From Phycisphaerae bacterium (GTDB lineage Bacteria; Planctomycetota; Phycisphaerae; Sedimentisphaerales; SM23-30), in contig JAEIOG010000034.1 in NCBI GenBank assembly GCA_016342495.1, positions 1-46,013 of the forward strand: a stretch of 46,013 bases of DNA. Reading direction: 5' to 3'. This document shows positions 32,180 to 39,520 of this stretch, in pieces; the stretch's first letter is position 1; every line of letters begins with the position of its first letter. The notes beneath the pieces were generated by a model. The model ran no database searches and had not been told where the DNA came from. It saw only the letters and a program-made list of their open reading frames with translations. Position numbers and translations under genes: made by a program.

Positions 32180-32221
32180 TTTGTAAGCGGATGGTTGCGG
32201 GTTCGAGTCCCATCACTGGCT
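32180..32221 (+). tRNA. 3' half of a tRNA-Thr(UGU) gene, probable attachment site
   Basis: From the anticodon loop TTTGTAA (32180-32186, anticodon TGT) the sequence keeps exact tRNA spacing: anticodon-stem strand gcgga, 5-nt variable loop tggtt, T-arm gcggg-TTCGAGT-cccat, acceptor strand cactggc and discriminator T. The 5' half is missing: the bases before the anticodon loop do not pair with the 3' strand, and no D-arm is found. The T-stem has one C-A mismatch. This is what a tyrosine recombinase leaves at the far end after integrating at the anticodon loop of a tRNA gene. CCA is not encoded. It is a tRNA fragment, not a functional gene. Confidence 0.7.
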
Positions 32222-32224
32222 TTT

Positions 32225-32262
32225 ATAAACCTGTTTTTATTGACAAAAACGGGTTTTTTTTG
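32225..32262 (+). terminator. Rho-independent terminator behind the tRNA fragment
   Basis: A stem aaacctgttttt/aaaaacgggttt with one wobble pair and a short loop is followed by a T-run. It lies just after the acceptor end of the tRNA fragment, where a native tRNA terminator is expected. This indicates that the DNA to the right is the original chromosomal flank. Confidence 0.8.
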
Positions 32263-32352
32263 TCATTTTTGGTAGAAAAGATGCATTCTCGAGCACTTTA
32301 GCGTCCCTTAATATGGACAAAATCAACTTAAATTCGGCTAAATCTTATGATT

Positions 32353-33606
32353 TCACTCCAGCCAACTACCGCAAAATATGGCTAAATCATTAATGTCAAT
32401 CACATCATCATCAATTAAATCCCATTTTTCAACATAATACTGCTGGTCTGGTGTACAGAGCCAACTACTGGCCAGCTGAGCAAAGCCTGGTAAATCATAA
32501 TGTAGCTCTTCATCAATATTATAAGTTTCAATAAATTGAATTTCATTAAAACCAGATGTTTGATTGTTGACATAATGGGCAGAATTAATCACAAGTTTCA
32601 AAGCTTTTACATCACCAGTTGACAATGCAAAAGATTGCGAATAGTCATATTCAGTACTGTTGGCAATTGGGTTAAGCTGGCCAGTTAATACATTGTAAAA
32701 AGTAATACCATTGGTACTTGCTAATATATCAAAATCCTTGATAGCGGCATTGCCCTGGCCAGTCCACCATGAATCCAGATTCCAGAGTCGCACTGCGGCA
32801 ATATCCTTGGGCTCATCAAATTCAAAAGTCAGCGATACCTGACCATTATCAAAATAGCCCACCCAGCCATTATTACCATCGCCAGCACTTGGATCAGTCC
32901 AGGTATGAGCCCCATAGCCATCGGTTATAAATCCCCCGCCATTGATCACATTGACCGGGTCATAGCCATTGACTGTAGAAGAAGCTGTAACCGTAATATC
33001 GTCAGAAGCAATATTTTGCCCTTTACCGGTATATTGCCCTTGAAAAACCACTTCCGACAAACCAACAATTATCGCCTTCTCAGGATCTTCATAGCTGTCA
33101 ATAATATCAATTTTCACAAAACGTGCCTTAGCACCGGTAAGGTCAAAATTTGTCGCACAACGATTATCGCGTGGTGCACTTTGATCTTCTGGTATTCCCG
33201 GTGCCTTGTTGGCGGTCCTGATGCCACCAAAAGCCTGATAATTTACCCCATCATTTGACAATAATATCTGGAAATTATGCACACCATTTTCGGTTGAATC
33301 TATTTGTGACCATTTATCATTAAAGTTATAAATTCTCATTAATGAAATGTCACATATTTGGCCCAAATCACATTCCAACCATGCATCACTTATAGGCAAA
33401 TAGTGCTGCGCAAGCCACATCTTTTGTACTGGGAAACTTTCATGGGATTCGCTGTTTACAACCCCGCTGCCATTAACAGCGTACCTTTCCAGTACATTTC
33501 CGTTAGCCCTGCTTGATGCCCGTACCTGCACAGTAGGTAAAACATCAGCTTTGAGCCACGCACTCATCAGCAAAACAAACATGATAGCACAAATAAACTT
33601 TTTCAT
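32353..33606 (-). CDS. Secreted protein with two discoidin-like domains and dockerin-like end
   Basis: A signal peptide (about 1-20) is followed by two F5/8 type C-like beta-sandwich domains: about 25-190 ('AWLECDLGQICDISLMRIYNF' and 'ARFVKIDIIDSY') and about 200-355 ('VSLTFEFDEPKDIAAVRLWNL' and 'VKALKLVINSAHYV'). The C-terminus (about 365-417) is a degenerate dockerin-like module, 'DLPGFAQLASSWL' then 'DLIDDDVIDINDLAIFCGSWL'. No catalytic domain is visible, so it is probably a carbohydrate- or surface-binding protein. It lies directly to the right of the tRNA-derived att site, on the presumed chromosomal side. No start alternatives are needed; the ATG 33606 lies just before the hydrophobic segment and has GGAG upstream. 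Confidence 0.75.
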   Translation of the reverse strand: MKKFICAIMFVLLMSAWLKADVLPTVQVRASSRANGNVLERYAVNGSGVVNSESHESFPVQKMWLAQHYLPISDAWLECDLGQICDISLMRIYNFNDKWSQIDSTENGVHNFQILLSNDGVNYQAFGGIRTANKAPGIPEDQSAPRDNRCATNFDLTGAKARFVKIDIIDSYEDPEKAIIVGLSEVVFQGQYTGKGQNIASDDITVTASSTVNGYDPVNVINGGGFITDGYGAHTWTDPSAGDGNNGWVGYFDNGQVSLTFEFDEPKDIAAVRLWNLDSWWTGQGNAAIKDFDILASTNGITFYNVLTGQLNPIANSTEYDYSQSFALSTGDVKALKLVINSAHYVNNQTSGFNEIQFIETYNIDEELHYDLPGFAQLASSWLCTPDQQYYVEKWDLIDDDVIDINDLAIFCGSWLE

Positions 33607-34413
33607 TTCCAGCTCCTAAGTTAATCTATGCCCCCCTAAAATAGCTTAAAACGCAATACTTAGCTATCATTATATCCATTAACCATTAAAAATTCAATAA
33701 AAAATAGATAACTAAATGCTAAGGGTGAGCGAGTTTATTTGGTGGCAAACCTAAAGCCATATCCAATATCAACTTAGCAAATGACTCGTGCTTAAAATTG
33801 GTCTTCCGGGCTTGTAACCAACAATAGCCATAAAAAAAATCTGGTTTGATCAGTGATAATCAATCACAAATTGACAATTTCAAAACAAACAATTAAAAAC
33901 CAATTGCATCAAAACAGGCCTTGCCAGCTAAAAAATCCACAAATCCATTAAAACAATCGTTGGCTATTGCCCAATCAAATCCGCGAAAATCCGCCAGATC
34001 CGTCAAAATCCGTGTGCTATTCTTATATTTTTACCCTGCCACTAAAAAATCTCACTCACATGCTAAGGTGCTAAGGGTGTGTAAATAATATTTTAGATAG
34101 GATTAACAGGCGTTATTAATTAGCCAATAAATATGGTAGCGGCAGCGCCCAGCTAAAAAACGCAAATTGGATGCCAGCATCCAAACCTCCTGCCCCCTTT
34201 GATATTGGAGCCAGAGGACTGATTTTTAGCATATTATCGACTTTTGGCGTGGCCATCAAATTGTGGTTTAACGCTAAAATTGTTTTAATCATCATGGAAT
34301 ATGGCATAATGCCTCAGCACGGCGTTGCCGCTTCGTGCTGTTTTGCTACTTATAGCTAAATCTTACATAATATGCTTAAATACCGCCCCCAAACTCCCAT
34401 CCAATCATCAAAT
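33607..34413. other. 807-bp intergenic region containing left arm of inverted repeat
   Basis: Holds the 230-bp repeat arm (33829-34058). On both sides lie short 'atgctaaggg(t)' units (33716-33727 and 34060-34079) and 'taggattaacagg' (about 34097-34110), similar to 'caggattaacaag' near 3697. The rest (34115-34380) has a short minus-strand ORF that I regard as spurious. Confidence 0.5.
33829..34058 (+). repeat. 230-bp inverted repeat, left arm
   Basis: Matches the reverse complement of 41271-41500 over 230 nt without gaps and with six mismatches by my count (about 97% identity). Similarity stops sharply at both ends. It includes spaced 'atccg' units (about 33979-34012), a 'ttgat/atcaa' short hairpin near its outer end and no ORF. 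The two arms bracket 7.2 kb. No transposase, terminal inverted repeat or target duplication was recognised at its edges. Confidence 0.92.
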
Positions 34414-35115
34414 CTATAATATAGCAGCATCCAAAAACGCCTGGACAATTTTCCGGTCAAACTCCTCATTCATCTTCTTTTCCGGGTGCCATTGTACCGC
34501 CAACAAGAATGGATAATCTTTCATTTCAACCGCTTCTATCACCCCATCATCGGTCTGGCCAACAACTTCCAAATCTCCACCAATGCCAGCAACTCCTTGA
34601 TGATGGGCACTCATGACATTTATCACATCAACAGCGACAGCTGCCGCTAGCCTGCTGTCTGGAGTCAGCTTCACATAGTGGTTAACCACCCTGGGTCCCT
34701 GACCATGGTCCACACCCGATACATCTTCGGGCAAATGCTGGTACAACTTGCCGCCCTCCGCTACGCAAATCATCTGCAAACCCAGACAAATCCCCATAAT
34801 CGGCAAACGCCGGTCCTTGGCCATCTGATAAAGCTTAAACTCAAACTTCATCCGCCGCGGATGCAATAACTCTGCATGTTCGCTTAAAGGCTCACCCCAA
34901 AGCTGTGAATCCAGGTCCAGCCCACCAGTAAACAAAACTCCATCGACCATATCCAGAACCGCCCCAACAGCTTCGGCATCATCAACCGGCAAAATCGGCA
35001 CCACAACGGCACCCATCTCGGTTAAGAAATCAAAATAGCCGCTATCGAGATAAGCCCGCTGAACGCCTTCATCGCTCAGGCGGTAGTTCATACTCACGCC
35101 AATTTTAACTGTCAT
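34414..35115 (-). CDS. Class I glutamine amidotransferase, gamma-glutamyl-GABA hydrolase (PuuD) family
   Basis: A 233-residue peptidase C26-type hydrolase. The nucleophile elbow 'MGICLGLQM' contains Cys 110, and 'QWHPE' supplies His 210 and Glu 212, a complete triad. An oxyanion-type 'LFTGGLDLD' lies at 61-69. PuuD-like enzymes release GABA or other amines from gamma-glutamyl conjugates. The start ATG 35115 is preferred: GAGGG lies 7 nt upstream, and the longer frame begins with TTG in the terminator. It is downstream of the PQQ-like array but behind a terminator, so it may be transcribed separately or by readthrough. Its functional link to its neighbours is not apparent. Confidence 0.85.
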   Translation of the reverse strand: MTVKIGVSMNYRLSDEGVQRAYLDSGYFDFLTEMGAVVVPILPVDDAEAVGAVLDMVDGVLFTGGLDLDSQLWGEPLSEHAELLHPRRMKFEFKLYQMAKDRRLPIMGICLGLQMICVAEGGKLYQHLPEDVSGVDHGQGPRVVNHYVKLTPDSRLAAAVAVDVINVMSAHHQGVAGIGGDLEVVGQTDDGVIEAVEMKDYPFLLAVQWHPEKKMNEEFDRKIVQAFLDAAIL

Positions 35116-35127
35116 ATAAACACCCTC

Positions 35128-35169
35128 TAAAACAAATAAAGGCGTAAGCGCCAAAAAACACTTACGCCT
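35128..35169 (-). terminator. Rho-independent terminator after the PQQ-like gene array
   Basis: The 9-bp perfect stem aggcgtaag (35140-35148)/cttacgcct (35161-35169) is followed on the minus strand by TTTATTTGTTTT. It lies 45 nt after the stop of the last PQQ-like gene and before the amidotransferase ribosome binding site. Confidence 0.75.
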
Positions 35170-35213
35170 GTTATCTTATAAAATTAAATGAGCAAAGCGA
35201 ATGCCGTAATTGT

Positions 35214-36467
35214 TCACTTCTTAATATCATAGGCCATCAGAACATCGCCGTGTCTTATGTATAGCACGCCATCACTGATAGCTGGATGGGCCCAGAATTC
35301 TTTATCGCCTTTTTCAACTGTAAATGAGCTGATAATTTTGAAACCATCAGGGGTGGCTTTGACTAAGGCCATATTGCCTTTCTTTTCTTCCCAGCAATAA
35401 AGCATATCATTAGCAGCGATGATCGAGCCTTTATAGCCCAGCCATTTCTCTTCATACATTTTCTTGCCGGTTTTGAAATCCAGACAAATCCAGCTGCCCG
35501 ATGAATTATTTTCCCAGTTGGACCCATAGATATAGCCATCAATCAAGACCACCCCACCATGATGAACATCCAGGAGTTTGTCATCCCAGACTTTGGTAAT
35601 ACTCTTGCCGTCTTTGGCAATCTTGAACATTGCACCGCCACAATCATAGCCTGCGGTAATGTAAAAACAGCCATCCTGATAAATCGGGGTTACAGGATTG
35701 ATCCCGCCGCTTCTGCCGCCAGGTCTTGGAGGATTTTTTTCTTTCCATAGCAGTTGGCCATTGTCAGCGTCAATACCAACAAAGCTTTCGTTGAGCATCG
35801 AAATAACGATATTCATATCGCCATGCTTAGCTATGACCGGGGCGCAATAAGCGGAAACTTCACTTACGCCTTTACTGGTCCATAATGTTTTGCCAGTCAT
35901 TTTATCCAAAGCGACAATCGAAGCATCAGCACCGCCGGGACTGCAAATGACCTTATCTTTATAAAGCAAAACTGATTCAGATAAACCCCAACGATTAACA
36001 TTACCTTTGAATTTCTTGAGAGTATCGACAGTCCATTTTTCGTCACCGGTTTTGGCATCATAGCATTTTACCAGGCCATAACCACTGATAATATACAAAC
36101 GATTTTCTTCGATTACTGGCGTTGTACGAGCAGCTGGGAATGAACCTTTCCATTCGGGGCCATAGTTCTTTTTCCATTTAAAATTACCTTTGGTATCATA
36201 AGCAAACAAGTAGCCTTCTTTGCTCCTATCCATACCGGTGGTATAAACCATGCCATCAGCTATCGAAGCGGATGAGTAACCCATTCCCAAGTCACTGACC
36301 GACCATAATTCCTTAGGACCGGCTTGCGGCCACTTTTCCATGAGACCATTTTCGGCAGTTATGCCAGTCCGGTCTGCATTTCTGAAGCCGGGCCAATCGG
36401 CTCCCATAGCCAAACCACTCATTAAACCAACCAAAACTGCAAAACCGGCTATTTTTTTAATATCCAT
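35214..36467 (-). CDS. PQQ-like beta-propeller secreted protein, paralog 1
   Basis: A 417-residue exported beta-propeller. A signal peptide (about 1-23, 'GLMSGLAMGA') precedes 'DWPGFRNADRTG', the standard start of planctomycetal PQQ-like repeat proteins. Repeated blades follow, with motifs such as 'LFAYDTKGNFKWKKNYG', 'CYDAKTGDEKWTVD' and 'ALDKMTGKTLWTS' (Asp-x-Thr-Gly-x-x-x-Trp). The family is often annotated as alcohol dehydrogenase or BamB-like, but the catalytic residues of PQQ dehydrogenases are not evident. ATG 36467 has AAGGA 7 nt upstream. It is the last of three paralogs with the same orientation and closely similar length, and is preceded by a weak hairpin attenuator. Function is unknown. 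Confidence 0.8.
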   Translation of the reverse strand: MDIKKIAGFAVLVGLMSGLAMGADWPGFRNADRTGITAENGLMEKWPQAGPKELWSVSDLGMGYSSASIADGMVYTTGMDRSKEGYLFAYDTKGNFKWKKNYGPEWKGSFPAARTTPVIEENRLYIISGYGLVKCYDAKTGDEKWTVDTLKKFKGNVNRWGLSESVLLYKDKVICSPGGADASIVALDKMTGKTLWTSKGVSEVSAYCAPVIAKHGDMNIVISMLNESFVGIDADNGQLLWKEKNPPRPGGRSGGINPVTPIYQDGCFYITAGYDCGGAMFKIAKDGKSITKVWDDKLLDVHHGGVVLIDGYIYGSNWENNSSGSWICLDFKTGKKMYEEKWLGYKGSIIAANDMLYCWEEKKGNMALVKATPDGFKIISSFTVEKGDKEFWAHPAISDGVLYIRHGDVLMAYDIKK

Positions 36468-36488
36468 TTTTCTATCCTTACAGGTAAG

Positions 36489-36531
36489 ATGGGCTGTGCC
36501 CATGCTGATAAAAACTGTCGCTCAGAGACAG
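36489..36531 (-). terminator. Intercistronic hairpins between PQQ-like genes 2 and 1
   Basis: On the minus strand ctgtc/gacag (36515-36531) is followed by TTTTTATC, then a 6-bp hairpin atgggc-tgt-gcccat (36489-36503) before the ribosome binding site of paralog 1. The first could be a weak terminator or attenuator lowering expression of the last copy. A similar tgtcgc/gcgaca hairpin (37828-37842) lies between paralogs 3 and 2. Confidence 0.4.
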
Positions 36532-36540
36532 CAGAACTTT

Positions 36541-37797
36541 TCATTTCTTAATGTCATATGCCATCAAGACATCGCCATGTCTGACATACATAACTGCATC
36601 GCTAATAGCAGGATGGGCCCAAAATTCTTTATCGCCTTTTTCAATCTTAAACGAACTGATTATATCAAAACCCTTAGGCGTAGCGTTTACCAGTGCCAAA
36701 TTGCCTTTCTTTTCATCCCAGCAATAAAGCTTGCCGTTGGCGGCAATAGTAGAGCCTTGAGCACCAAGACCTTTGTCGGCATACATAACTTTGCCGGTCA
36801 TAAAATCGACACACATCCATTTGCCACTGTTAGCGGCATGACTGGAGGCATAAAGATAACCATCAATATAAACTACACCGCCATGATGGACATCCAGTTC
36901 GGCATCATCCCAAATCTGTTTGACTCCTTTACCATCTTTGGCAATCTGGAACATTGCCCCGCCACATTTATAACCACTGGTAATATAAAAATATCCATTA
37001 TGGTAGACCGGGCTGACCGGATTAATGTTGCCATAGGCACTGCCAGGCTTTTTAGGATTTTTTTCTTTCCACAATACTTCGCCACTATCGGCATCAACAC
37101 CAACAAAACTATTTTCAAGCATAGTAATAACAATATTTCTGTTGGCATATTTGACCACTATTGGCGAACAATAAGCACTCTTTTCACTAAGACCTTTTGT
37201 AGTCCATTTGGTCTGACCAGTCATTTTATCTAAAGCTACTAATGATGCATCATCGCCACCGGGACTGCAAATAACTTTATCGCCAGCAATCAAAATGGAT
37301 TCTGATATGCCCCAGGTGATATTTTTGCCTTTGAATGTGCCTAAAGTATCGACACTCCACTTGGGATCTCCGGTTTTGGCATCAAAACATTTAGCCACAC
37401 CATAGCCAGTCATAATATAAAGTCGATCATTTTCAATCACCGGCGTAGTCCGAGCCCCTTTATAAGAGCCTTTCCAGCCGGGGCCATAGCTTTTCTTCCA
37501 GATTGGTTTTCCCTTGAGGTCATAGGCAAAAATGAAACCTTCTTTGGTTTCAGGGTCAACTCCGGTAGTGTAAACTACACCTTTGGCAATTGCGGCTGAT
37601 GAATAACCTAAACCAAGGCCAGTAACTGACCATAATTCTTTTGGTCCACCTTCAGGCCATTTATCCATTAGATTCTTTTCACTGGATTGGCCGGTTCGGT
37701 CGGCATTTCTAAAGCCTGGCCAATCGGCCCCCATAGCCAAACTACTCATCAAAATAACCGAAACTACAACCGTAGCCATTTTCTTAATAATCATCAT
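36541..37797 (-). CDS. PQQ-like beta-propeller secreted protein, paralog 2
   Basis: The 418-residue second copy of the propeller. Signal peptide (about 1-24, ending 'SSLAMGA'), then 'DWPGFRNADRTGQSSEKNL'. Blades include 'FAYDLKGKPIWKKSYG', 'CFDAKTGDPKWSVDTLG' and 'ALDKMTGQTKWTTKG'. Most positions agree with paralog 1 by eye, so the duplication is moderately old but the fold and length are kept. ATG 37797 (followed by a second ATG) has AAGGA 7 nt upstream; the longer frame to 37848 runs into the intercistronic hairpin and is rejected. It lies 73 nt from paralog 1 and 68 nt from paralog 3, so the three form an operon. Confidence 0.8.
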   Translation of the reverse strand: MMIIKKMATVVVSVILMSSLAMGADWPGFRNADRTGQSSEKNLMDKWPEGGPKELWSVTGLGLGYSSAAIAKGVVYTTGVDPETKEGFIFAYDLKGKPIWKKSYGPGWKGSYKGARTTPVIENDRLYIMTGYGVAKCFDAKTGDPKWSVDTLGTFKGKNITWGISESILIAGDKVICSPGGDDASLVALDKMTGQTKWTTKGLSEKSAYCSPIVVKYANRNIVITMLENSFVGVDADSGEVLWKEKNPKKPGSAYGNINPVSPVYHNGYFYITSGYKCGGAMFQIAKDGKGVKQIWDDAELDVHHGGVVYIDGYLYASSHAANSGKWMCVDFMTGKVMYADKGLGAQGSTIAANGKLYCWDEKKGNLALVNATPKGFDIISSFKIEKGDKEFWAHPAISDAVMYVRHGDVLMAYDIKK

Positions 37798-37865
37798 CTC
37801 AATATCCTTTTTCAGGTTGAATAAATTTGTCGCAAAGCGACACCACACTGTTCACTTTTAATTTT

Positions 37866-39125
37866 TTACTTCTTCTTTATATCATAGGCCATCATAACAT
37901 CGCCATGTCTTAAATACAAAACTCCATCACTGATAGATGGATGCGCCCAATATTCTTTATCGCCTTTTTCGACTCTAAATGTACTGACAATTTGAAATTT
38001 CTTCGGGTTAGCTTTAACCAGGGCAATATTGCCTTTGGTTTCTTCCCAGCAATAAAGCATCTCACCGGCGGCGATAATTGAACCTTTATAGCCGAGCCAT
38101 TTTTCATCATACATGACTTTACCGGTCTTGAAATCCAGGCAAACCCAACTGCCTTTGGAATTGCCATCCCAGCTGGCCCCATAGATATAGCCATCAATCA
38201 AAACTACCCCGCCATGATGAACATCAAGGGTTTTATCTTCCCAGACCTTGCTGATGCTATTGCCGTCGGGAGCTATTTTATACATCACTCCGCCTTTGCC
38301 ATAACCCGAAGTAGAGTATAAAAAACCATCTTTATAGACCGGACAAACCGGGTTGTTATCTGCGCCAAAACCGGCATCGGGTTCGGGAACCTTACTTTGC
38401 CATAATAGTTTTCCAGTATTTGCATCAATTCCAACCAGATTAGACTGCATCATATTGACAATAATATCACGATTACCATGTCTGATTACTATTGGAGAAC
38501 AATAGCCAGCGGTCTGGATCGCATCTTTGCAAACCCAAGCGAGTTTTCCGGTCATTTTATCTAAGGCAATAACACTTGCATCATCGCCACAGGGACAGCA
38601 AATCACATTATCCTTATAAATCAAAACAGATTCAGATATGCCCCAGGTAAGTTTCTTAGTCTTAAATTCACTACCGGCATCATAACTCCATTTTTGATCA
38701 CCGGTTTTGGCATCAAAACACTTCACAACCGCATAACCGGAAATAACATAAACCCGGTCATTTTCAATCGTCGGGGTGGTTCGGGCTCCCTTAAATGAGC
38801 CTTTCCATTCCGGGCCATAGCTTTTTTTCCATTTGGGCTTGCCTTGCAAGTCAAAAGCGAACAGAAACCCTTCCTTGCTGACTGGATCCAGCCCGGTAGT
38901 ATAGACCATGCCATTGGCTATCGCAGCTGAAGAATAGCCAATTCCCAGGCCTTGAACTGTCCATAACTCTTTTGGGCCGCCTGGGGGCCATTGTTCCAGT
39001 AAATTGTTTTCTCTGGAGATTCCCAGCCGGTCAGCACCGCGAAACCCGCCCCAATCAGCAGCATAAACAAAGCTGCCAGCGAATAAAGCCAGTAAAACAT
39101 AAATCCGAATAGCTATTCTGTACAT
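37866..39125 (-). CDS. PQQ-like beta-propeller secreted protein, paralog 3
   Basis: The first gene of the array, 419 residues. A signal peptide ('YVLLALFAGSFVYAA', cleavage about 22) leads to 'DWGGFRGADRLGISRENN', a variant of the start of the other two. Blades include 'FAFDLQGKPKWKKSYG', 'CFDAKTGDQKWSYD' and 'ALDKMTGKLAWVC'. It carries 'CCPCGDDASV' where the others have 'CSPGG(A/D)DAS', so an extra Cys may pair or bind metal. AAAGGA lies 7 nt upstream of ATG 39125. It is divergent from the GH109-type gene with a 395-bp shared control region. The function of these proteins, perhaps scaffolds or sugar-acid binding, is not known. Confidence 0.8.
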   Translation of the reverse strand: MYRIAIRIYVLLALFAGSFVYAADWGGFRGADRLGISRENNLLEQWPPGGPKELWTVQGLGIGYSSAAIANGMVYTTGLDPVSKEGFLFAFDLQGKPKWKKSYGPEWKGSFKGARTTPTIENDRVYVISGYAVVKCFDAKTGDQKWSYDAGSEFKTKKLTWGISESVLIYKDNVICCPCGDDASVIALDKMTGKLAWVCKDAIQTAGYCSPIVIRHGNRDIIVNMMQSNLVGIDANTGKLLWQSKVPEPDAGFGADNNPVCPVYKDGFLYSTSGYGKGGVMYKIAPDGNSISKVWEDKTLDVHHGGVVLIDGYIYGASWDGNSKGSWVCLDFKTGKVMYDEKWLGYKGSIIAAGEMLYCWEETKGNIALVKANPKKFQIVSTFRVEKGDKEYWAHPSISDGVLYLRHGDVMMAYDIKKK

Positions 39126-39520
39126 AAAAATTCCTTTGCTGCGATAAACGATAACAGTTATCTGCGTAATACTGTCAGGTTGAAAATTAAAAAGAGTTAA
39201 ATAAGGTCAAAAACCCTGTATTCTTGCTAAAAAAACTAGCTATTACTATAGAATCGCCGCAAGAAGAAAACTTACACACTTTTGAGTAAACCGCAAATTT
39301 CCATTTTATATTGTATTTAAACCTGGGCCATCGTCAAGCAAATTTAATCAGAAAGCTGGCTATAAGTGGCCGACCACCTTTTCACCAGTAAAAACACCCA
39401 TTGATATATCCTAGATAATGTTTAAAATAATCTAATAGCAATGCAGAAGAAATAAATGATTAATATGCTATAATACCTGCTTAAATTGATACTTTTATAT
39501 ATATTTAAAGGAAAAACAAA
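39126..39520. other. Divergent control region between PQQ-like array and GH109-type gene
   Basis: 395-bp AT-rich spacer. Near the left end is gataac-a-gttatc (39150-39162), a possible operator close to the start of paralog 3. At the right end is an extended -10 promoter for the GH109-type gene. No gene is supported. Confidence 0.5.
39466..39474 (+). promoter_or_regulatory. Extended -10 promoter for GH109-type gene
   Basis: TGCTATAAT has both the TGn extension and a consensus -10 hexamer (39469-39474). No good -35 is present at 17 bp, as is usual for extended -10 promoters. The start would be near 39481, about 40 nt before the ATG. Confidence 0.5.

Larger units (their letters stand above)
31970..32352. 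other. Attachment-site region between integrase and discoidin gene
   Basis: Contains AT-rich sequence, a pair of TGTCACA direct repeats, the tRNA-Thr 3' fragment and its terminator, listed separately. The part at 32263-32352 shows nothing recognisable. Confidence 0.6.

Noticed and set aside
32101-32221. A complete tRNA gene at the tRNA-like sequence
   Set aside because: Only the part from the anticodon loop onwards has tRNA geometry; upstream bases give no acceptor partner, D-arm or 5' anticodon strand.
33829-34058. Insertion sequence or classic MITE
   Set aside because: The repeat arms show no transposase fragment, terminal inverted repeats or target-site duplication that I could identify.
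34116-34307. 63-codon minus-strand ORF beside the left repeat arm
   Set aside because: No ribosome binding site, odd composition and position in a repeat-rich spacer; looks like chance coding.
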